The notes beneath the pieces are model-generated. The model saw only the letters and a list, made by a program, of their open reading frames with translations, did no database searches and had not been told where the DNA came from. Both the position numbers and the translations under genes were made by a program. Below are positions 59,628 to 64,000 of a DNA stretch of 64,000 nt, piece after piece; within the stretch, counting starts at the first letter, position 1, and every line of letters begins with the position of its first letter. Source of the DNA: Phytohabitans aurantiacus (GTDB lineage: Bacteria > Actinomycetota > Actinomycetes > Mycobacteriales > Micromonosporaceae); assembly GCF_027923225.1 (NCBI RefSeq), contig NZ_BSDI01000007.1, positions 310,001 to 374,000 on the forward strand, written 5' to 3'.

Positions 59628-62600
59628 TCATCCCGCGTTCTCCGAGATGGCCAGGATCTGCTCGATCGGCAGGCACGCCCGGCAGAGCCAGGCTCGCACC
59701 GTGCCGTCGCCGTGCGTGGTGACCAGCCGAGGCCCGCCGGTGGCGAAGGCGACGTGCTCGGCGGAGGCGACGAAGCCGCCATAGGTGATGGACTCGCCGG
59801 CCTGATCGGTACGCCACAGGCGGACGGTGTCGTCGTGCCCCGTGGTGGCCAGCCAGGACCCGTCGGGGCTGAACGCGAGGTGCCACGCGAAGCCGCGGTG
59901 CCCGGTCAGCACGACGGGAGCGCGGTCGCCGGCGAGCGACCAGACGCGCGCCGTACCGTCGCTTCCGGCGCTGGCGAGCCGGGTCCCGTCGGCGCTGAAC
60001 GCGACCGCCCACACCAGCCCCTGGTGGCCGCTCAGCACCAGCGGGTCGGCCCGGCCTTCGGTGTCCCAGATCCGTACCGTCCCGTCCGCGCCCGCGGTGG
60101 CGACCCGCCGGCCGTCGGGGCTGAACGCCGCGTACCGGATCTGCGCCTCGTCGGCGTGGCGGACGAGCGGCGGTGACGTACCCCGGGTGTCCCAGATCCG
60201 CAGCGTGCCGTCGGCGCCGGCGCTGGCGATGTACCGCCCGTCCGGGCTCAACGCGGCCATCCACGCCGCGTTCCGGTGACCGCGCAGCACGAGCGGGGGG
60301 CGGTCCTCGTTGAGGTCCCAGAGCCGTACGGTGCCGTCGAGCCCAGCGCTGGCCACCAGGTTTCCGTCCCGGCTGACGCTGAGCCCGGGGACGTCGCCGT
60401 CGTGGCCGCGCAGTACGAGCGCGTTGCCGGGGTGGCCCACGTCCCAGACCCGTACCGTGCCGTCCTCGCCTCCGCTGACCACGCGCCGGCCATCGGGGGT
60501 GGTGGCCACCGTCCAGGCCGCCCCCGCGTGGCCACGCAACAGCAGCGGATCGCCGGGTCCTCGCGGATCCCACATGCGTACGCTGCCGTCTTCGCCCGCG
60601 CTCGCCAGCTCCGTGCCGTCGGGGTTGAAGGCGACCGCCCACACCGTGCCGCGATGCCCCCGCAATACCCGCGGATTGCGGTGTGCGGCCGGTTCCGCGC
60701 CGGTCGGGTTCCACACGCGCACAGTGCTGTCGTCGCTGGCCGTCGCCAGCCACGCGCCGTCCGGGCTGAATGCCACGGCCTCCACCGAACCCTCGTGGCC
60801 CCGCAGCACGACGGGCGTGCCGGCTCCGGTGGTCGGCCACACCCGCGCGGTGCCGTCCTGGCTCGCGCTGGCCAGCCGGGTCCCGTCAGGGCTGAACGCC
60901 AGGCTCTTGATGAGGTCGTCGTGCCCACGCAGTACCAGCGGGGCGTGTTGCCCCACGAGATCCCAGATCCGTACGGTGCGGTCCGCGTACCCGCTGCTGG
61001 CCAGCCGCCGCCCGTCGCGGCTGAACGCCACGCCCCAGGCCCGACCGGCGTGGCCGCGCAGGATGGTCGGCGTGCCGGTCCCGTCGGCGCGCCAGATCCG
61101 TACGGTGCTGTCATCTCCGGCGCTGGCCAACCGCCCTCCGTCAGGGCTGAACGCGACGCTCGAGACGCCGCCGCTGTGCCCGCGCAGCACGACGGCCGCG
61201 CCGGAGCCGTCCACCGGCCAGATCCGGACGGTGCCGTCGCGACCCGCGCTGGCCACCCGCCGCCCGTCCGGGCTGAACACCGGGCTCCACACGTCATCGG
61301 CGTGCCCCCGCAGCACCGCCGTCACAGCACCATCCCGGCGCGACCACACCCGTACCGTGTGATCCGTGCCGGTACTGGCCATCAGGCGGCCGTCCGGGCT
61401 GTAGGCCACCCCGGTCGCGTGCCCCTGGTGGCCGGTCACCGAGCCCACCAGGAGGTCGTCGGCCACGGCCTGACGAAGCACCATCTCGGCCGCGACGTTC
61501 GGCCAGGTGTCGTACGCCTGGCGCGCCAGCGTCAACGCGCGCAGCGGATCCTGCTCCCGCTGTGCCCGCGCCTCCGACATGAGCCGCTGGGCGATCGCCT
61601 GGTCACGTTCGTCGCGCGCCCGGCTGCCCTGGGCCAGCGCCACCGCCGCCAGCGCACTGACCAGCACCATCGTGGTGGCGAGCGCGGTCAGTGCCAGCCG
61701 GGTCCGCCGGCGGCGCCCCGCCACCTCGTCGGCGGCCCGCTGCCGGCTGGCGGCCAGGAACGCGGACTCCGCCGCGTTGAGCCCGGCGCCGTCATCGCCG
61801 TCCCAGGCAGCGAGGCGCGCCCCCCGGTACAGGGCGCCGGCGTCCCGGCCGAGCGCCTGCCAGACGCGGGTGTCCTCAGTGAGCCGCCGGTGTAGCCGCA
61901 GCGCGTCTCGGTCGGCGTTCAGCCAGCCGGACAGCCGGGGCCACGCCTCGATCAGCGCCTCGTGGGCGATCTCGACGGTGTCCTGCTCCAGTACCACGAG
62001 CCGGGCGTCGGCCAGCTCCCGCAGCACTGCGTCCACCCCCGGGAAGTCCAACTCGCGCCGATCGACGCGGCGCCTGGTGTCCAGCAGCCCGTCGCCCACG
62101 GCGACCAGCCGCGTCAGCACCCGCTGGGCGGTCTCCCGCTGGCTGGCGCTCAGGCGCTGGTACACCGCCTCCGCCGTCCGCGCGATCGCCGTCGCCATGC
62201 CGCCGGCGGCCTCGTAGCCGGCCAGGGTCAGCATGTCTCCGCGCCGCTGGCGCCAGGTCTCCAGCAGCGCGTGGGACAGCACCGGCATGGCGCCAGGCTG
62301 GCCGGTGGCGTCGGCCAGTACCTTGGCGAGCAGCGCCCGTTCGACGCTCAGCCCGGCGTGCCGGGCCGACTCGGTGACCACCTGGCGCAGTTCGTCCGTG
62401 GTCAGCGGCGCGACCGGCACGGTCGCCTCGGTCAGCAGCCGGGCCAGCGCCGGCAGTTCGACGCAGCGCGGAAAGAAGTCCGACCGTACGCCGATCACGA
62501 CCCTGCCTGCCATGGCGGTCAGCTCGTCGACGAACTTGTCCCGCGCGGCCGGCTCCCGGCAGAGGGTGAACAACTCCTCGAACTGATCGACCACGACCAC

Positions 62601-63143
62601 GCAGCCCGGCGAGTCGGCCACCTGGCGCAGGGCAGCGACCGGGTCGGCGCCGGGGGTGAGCAGCACGGAATCGTCGAGGGCCGGGATGAGGCCCGCCCTC
62701 AGCAGCGACGACTTGCCACTGCCGGACGCGCCGAACACGGCGACGAACCGCCGCCGCTCCAGCGTGCTCAGCAGCTGGGCGACCAGCTCGTCCCGGCCGA
62801 AGAACCGGTGCGCGTCGGCGGTACCGTACGCCCGCAGCCCGAGGTACGGCGCTTCATCGTCGCCCGATCGCCAGGCCGCGCACTCCGCCGCCGCGGCACT
62901 CCACCGCCGTTCCCACTCCACCGGGTCGCCGCCGCAGGCCCGGACGAACGCCAGCGTCACGGGCAGGCTCGGCAGCCGCCGGCCGCCAGCGGCGTCGGCC
63001 AGTACCGTCATGGAGAACTCGCACCTGGTGGCCAACTCTCGATATCCCGGATTGCCCGCCGCTCGACGCAGCCCCCGCAGCTGCCCCGCAAGCGTCTCGA
63101 CCGGTCCCCCGCTGGAATCCAACGGACGTTCAGGACGTGGCAT
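59628..63143 (-). CDS. nSTAND1 NTPase with about fourteen WD40 repeats
   Basis: 1171 residues. N-terminal helix-turn-helix-like part (GQLRGLRRAAGNPGYRELAT), FGRDELVAQLL, Walker A GASGSGKSSLLRAG, Walker B VVVDQFEELF, a C-terminal ATPase extension with LSHALLETW, one membrane helix (LALTALATTMVLVSALAAVAL), then about 14 WD40 units (each ending in [D/N]xxVRxW, e.g. TVRIWDLVGQ, SVRMWDPRGP). These receptor-like proteins couple signal binding by the propeller to ATP-driven assembly. No caspase or protease effector is fused. ATG with GGAGG 9 bp upstream. A short ATP-grasp-like gene follows. Confidence 0.88.
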   Translation of the reverse strand: MPRPERPLDSSGGPVETLAGQLRGLRRAAGNPGYRELATRCEFSMTVLADAAGGRRLPSLPVTLAFVRACGGDPVEWERRWSAAAAECAAWRSGDDEAPYLGLRAYGTADAHRFFGRDELVAQLLSTLERRRFVAVFGASGSGKSSLLRAGLIPALDDSVLLTPGADPVAALRQVADSPGCVVVVDQFEELFTLCREPAARDKFVDELTAMAGRVVIGVRSDFFPRCVELPALARLLTEATVPVAPLTTDELRQVVTESARHAGLSVERALLAKVLADATGQPGAMPVLSHALLETWRQRRGDMLTLAGYEAAGGMATAIARTAEAVYQRLSASQRETAQRVLTRLVAVGDGLLDTRRRVDRRELDFPGVDAVLRELADARLVVLEQDTVEIAHEALIEAWPRLSGWLNADRDALRLHRRLTEDTRVWQALGRDAGALYRGARLAAWDGDDGAGLNAAESAFLAASRQRAADEVAGRRRRTRLALTALATTMVLVSALAAVALAQGSRARDERDQAIAQRLMSEARAQREQDPLRALTLARQAYDTWPNVAAEMVLRQAVADDLLVGSVTGHQGHATGVAYSPDGRLMASTGTDHTVRVWSRRDGAVTAVLRGHADDVWSPVFSPDGRRVASAGRDGTVRIWPVDGSGAAVVLRGHSGGVSSVAFSPDGGRLASAGDDSTVRIWRADGTGTPTILRGHAGRAWGVAFSRDGRRLASSGYADRTVRIWDLVGQHAPLVLRGHDDLIKSLAFSPDGTRLASASQDGTARVWPTTGAGTPVVLRGHEGSVEAVAFSPDGAWLATASDDSTVRVWNPTGAEPAAHRNPRVLRGHRGTVWAVAFNPDGTELASAGEDGSVRMWDPRGPGDPLLLRGHAGAAWTVATTPDGRRVVSGGEDGTVRVWDVGHPGNALVLRGHDGDVPGLSVSRDGNLVASAGLDGTVRLWDLNEDRPPLVLRGHRNAAWMAALSPDGRYIASAGADGTLRIWDTRGTSPPLVRHADEAQIRYAAFSPDGRRVATAGADGTVRIWDTEGRADPLVLSGHQGLVWAVAFSADGTRLASAGSDGTARVWSLAGDRAPVVLTGHRGFAWHLAFSPDGSWLATTGHDDTVRLWRTDQAGESITYGGFVASAEHVAFATGGPRLVTTHGDGTVRAWLCRACLPIEQILAISENAG

Positions 63144-63331
63144 ACCACATCACCTCCGTCCGACAGCTAATCAGCACCAGGCATCGATTGGCATTCATCT
63201 GTACAAAGCCGGTCACTATCGACCGTTCGCGCGTTGTTCGCGGCGGCACCGGGGTGCCGAACAAACTCCGGCGCTGCTTTTCTCTGGCCATGGGCCCACT
63301 CGGGGGCATCCAACTAAGGACAGGGGAACCA

Positions 63332-63916
63332 ATGAACCGAGTCAGGCAGGGCGCGCTCGGCATGCTCCTCGGAGCACTGCTGCTCGCGTCGTGGACGGGA
63401 ACGGCGGCGGCGAAGCCGGTGGCGCCAGCGCCCGTACCCGAGAAGCAGGTCGTCACGGCCGCGACCGCCACGCTGGAGCCGGGAACAGCCCGGCCGAGCG
63501 GGAGGACGCTGGCCGCGTACTCGCCCTACTGCGAGTACTACGGGGTGACGCCGACGCTGGGCACGATTTCGGGGGTGCAGGCATGGTTCCTGCCCAACGA
63601 CATCCTGTACCGGGGTTACGTCTGCCAGATCGGCAAGGCCAGCCTCCGCATGCAGACCGACGGCAACCTGGTCGTGTACGACGAGAACAACGTCGCGCGG
63701 TGGGCCACGCACAAGTACGCCGGCCAGCGGGCCGAGTTCCAGGGATTCGACGGCAACTTCGTCGTGTACAACAGCACGAGCGGCTACAGCGGGCCCCTGT
63801 GGGCGTCTAACACGTGCTGCCGCACCGGGGCGCGGCTCGCGGTCCAGGCGGACGGCAACGTCGTCGTGTACGACAGCGGCTGGCGCGCACTCTGGTCGAC
63901 GAACACGTGGCACTGA
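63332..63916 (+). CDS. secreted bulb-type (mannose-binding) lectin
   Basis: 194 residues. Signal peptide ALGMLLGALLLASWTGTAAA. Three QxDxNxVxY sites: MQTDGNLVVYDENN, EFQGFDGNFVVYNST and VQADGNVVVYDSGW. The first and third match the mannose-binding signature of B-type lectins; the second starts FQGFDGNF and is slightly altered. Cys are few (CEYYGVTP, YVCQIGKA, NTCCRTG). It should bind mannose-type glycans outside the cell. Ribosome site AAGGACAGGGG upstream. Confidence 0.88.
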   Translation: MNRVRQGALGMLLGALLLASWTGTAAAKPVAPAPVPEKQVVTAATATLEPGTARPSGRTLAAYSPYCEYYGVTPTLGTISGVQAWFLPNDILYRGYVCQIGKASLRMQTDGNLVVYDENNVARWATHKYAGQRAEFQGFDGNFVVYNSTSGYSGPLWASNTCCRTGARLAVQADGNVVVYDSGWRALWSTNTWH

Positions 63917-63981
63917 GCAAACCTGGCACTGACACCTGCACTGACGAACACCTGCACTGACGAACACCTGCACTGACGAAC
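63905..63981 (+). repeat. 16-bp tandem repeat array from the lectin stop codon to downstream DNA
   Basis: Three perfect units of ACCTGCACTGACGAAC (63934-63981) preceded by degenerate units at 63905-63920 (ACGTGGCACTGAGCAA, which includes the stop) and 63921-63933. A replication-slippage origin is likely. The window ends 19 bp later. Confidence 0.8.
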
Positions 63982-64000
63982 GGATCAAGCTGGCCGCCCC

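Noticed and set aside
1..64000. tRNA, rRNA, complete transposon or integrase
   Set aside because: No tRNA cloverleaf, rRNA-like stretch, transposase motif or terminal inverted repeat was noticed by reading; absence is not proved without a covariance-model search.

Overview
High-GC DNA (mostly G or C at third codon positions, frequent GTG and TTG starts, strong AGGAG-type ribosome sites) with many secreted or TAT-exported proteins, an ECF sigma factor, a LuxR-type NTPase regulator, an F420-type oxidoreductase and a P450. This is an accessory region of a filamentous actinomycete. A Micromonosporaceae host is plausible but cannot be proved from the sequence. I see no tRNA, rRNA, complete insertion sequence or CRISPR array, and no gene-free stretch longer than about 300 bp.

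Layout. 1-6621: a partial gene from the left, a uridine-kinase-like P-loop protein, a TetR regulator facing an NAD-dependent epimerase across a TGCAC-rich operator, an ECF sigma factor facing a SnoaL-like protein, then a scar where the remnant of a TPR regulator meets the 3' end of an aminoglycoside 3-N-acetyltransferase. 6668-16806: LLM-class oxidoreductase, APH-like kinase, a glycoside-hydrolase-like protein, a large LuxR regulator, a DUF6578-like protein and a secreted subtilase. 16861-25848: the most interesting part, a compact biosynthetic locus. A very large HAD/isonitrile-synthase fusion is transcribed away from a tightly overlapping operon of a Cys-nucleophile alpha/beta hydrolase, a fatty acyl-AMP ligase (FAAL), two long acyl-CoA-dehydrogenase-like proteins and an acyl carrier protein. 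The shared 103-bp promoter region carries two mirrored pairs of a heptamer at 11-bp spacing, the layout of SARP-type activator sites.

25897-34485: a lipoprotein, a TAT-exported bicovalent-flavin oxidase, small secreted and beta-helix proteins, a phospholipase-like protein next to a TAT-exported protein, and a response regulator and histidine kinase arranged tail to tail. 34502-47017: a 12.5-kb two-gene unit on the minus strand. A giant secreted LamG/beta-propeller adhesin comes first, followed by a 2297-residue RHS protein ending in a Hint protease and a restriction-endonuclease-fold toxin-like tip. No immunity gene is visible beside it.

47191-64000: VOC protein, peptidase E, a MarR/hemerythrin pair with a clear operator, small secreted, membrane and lipoproteins, an amidase/TetR pair with two identical operators 33 bp apart, a P450 facing a stand-alone condensation-domain protein with overlapping start codons, a glucose-dehydrogenase-like secreted propeller, an nSTAND1-WD40 signalling NTPase with a downstream ATP-grasp-like gene, and a secreted mannose-binding-type lectin. 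A short dispersed repeat (three copies, at 904, 3598 and 47754) sits against coding-sequence ends.

How the genes may work together (inference): in the 17-26 kb locus the FAAL would load a fatty acid onto the carrier protein, the paired dehydrogenases would oxidise the acyl chain, the hydrolase would release or edit it, and the HAD-isonitrile synthase would supply or install an isonitrile. This combination is not one I recognise from a characterised cluster.
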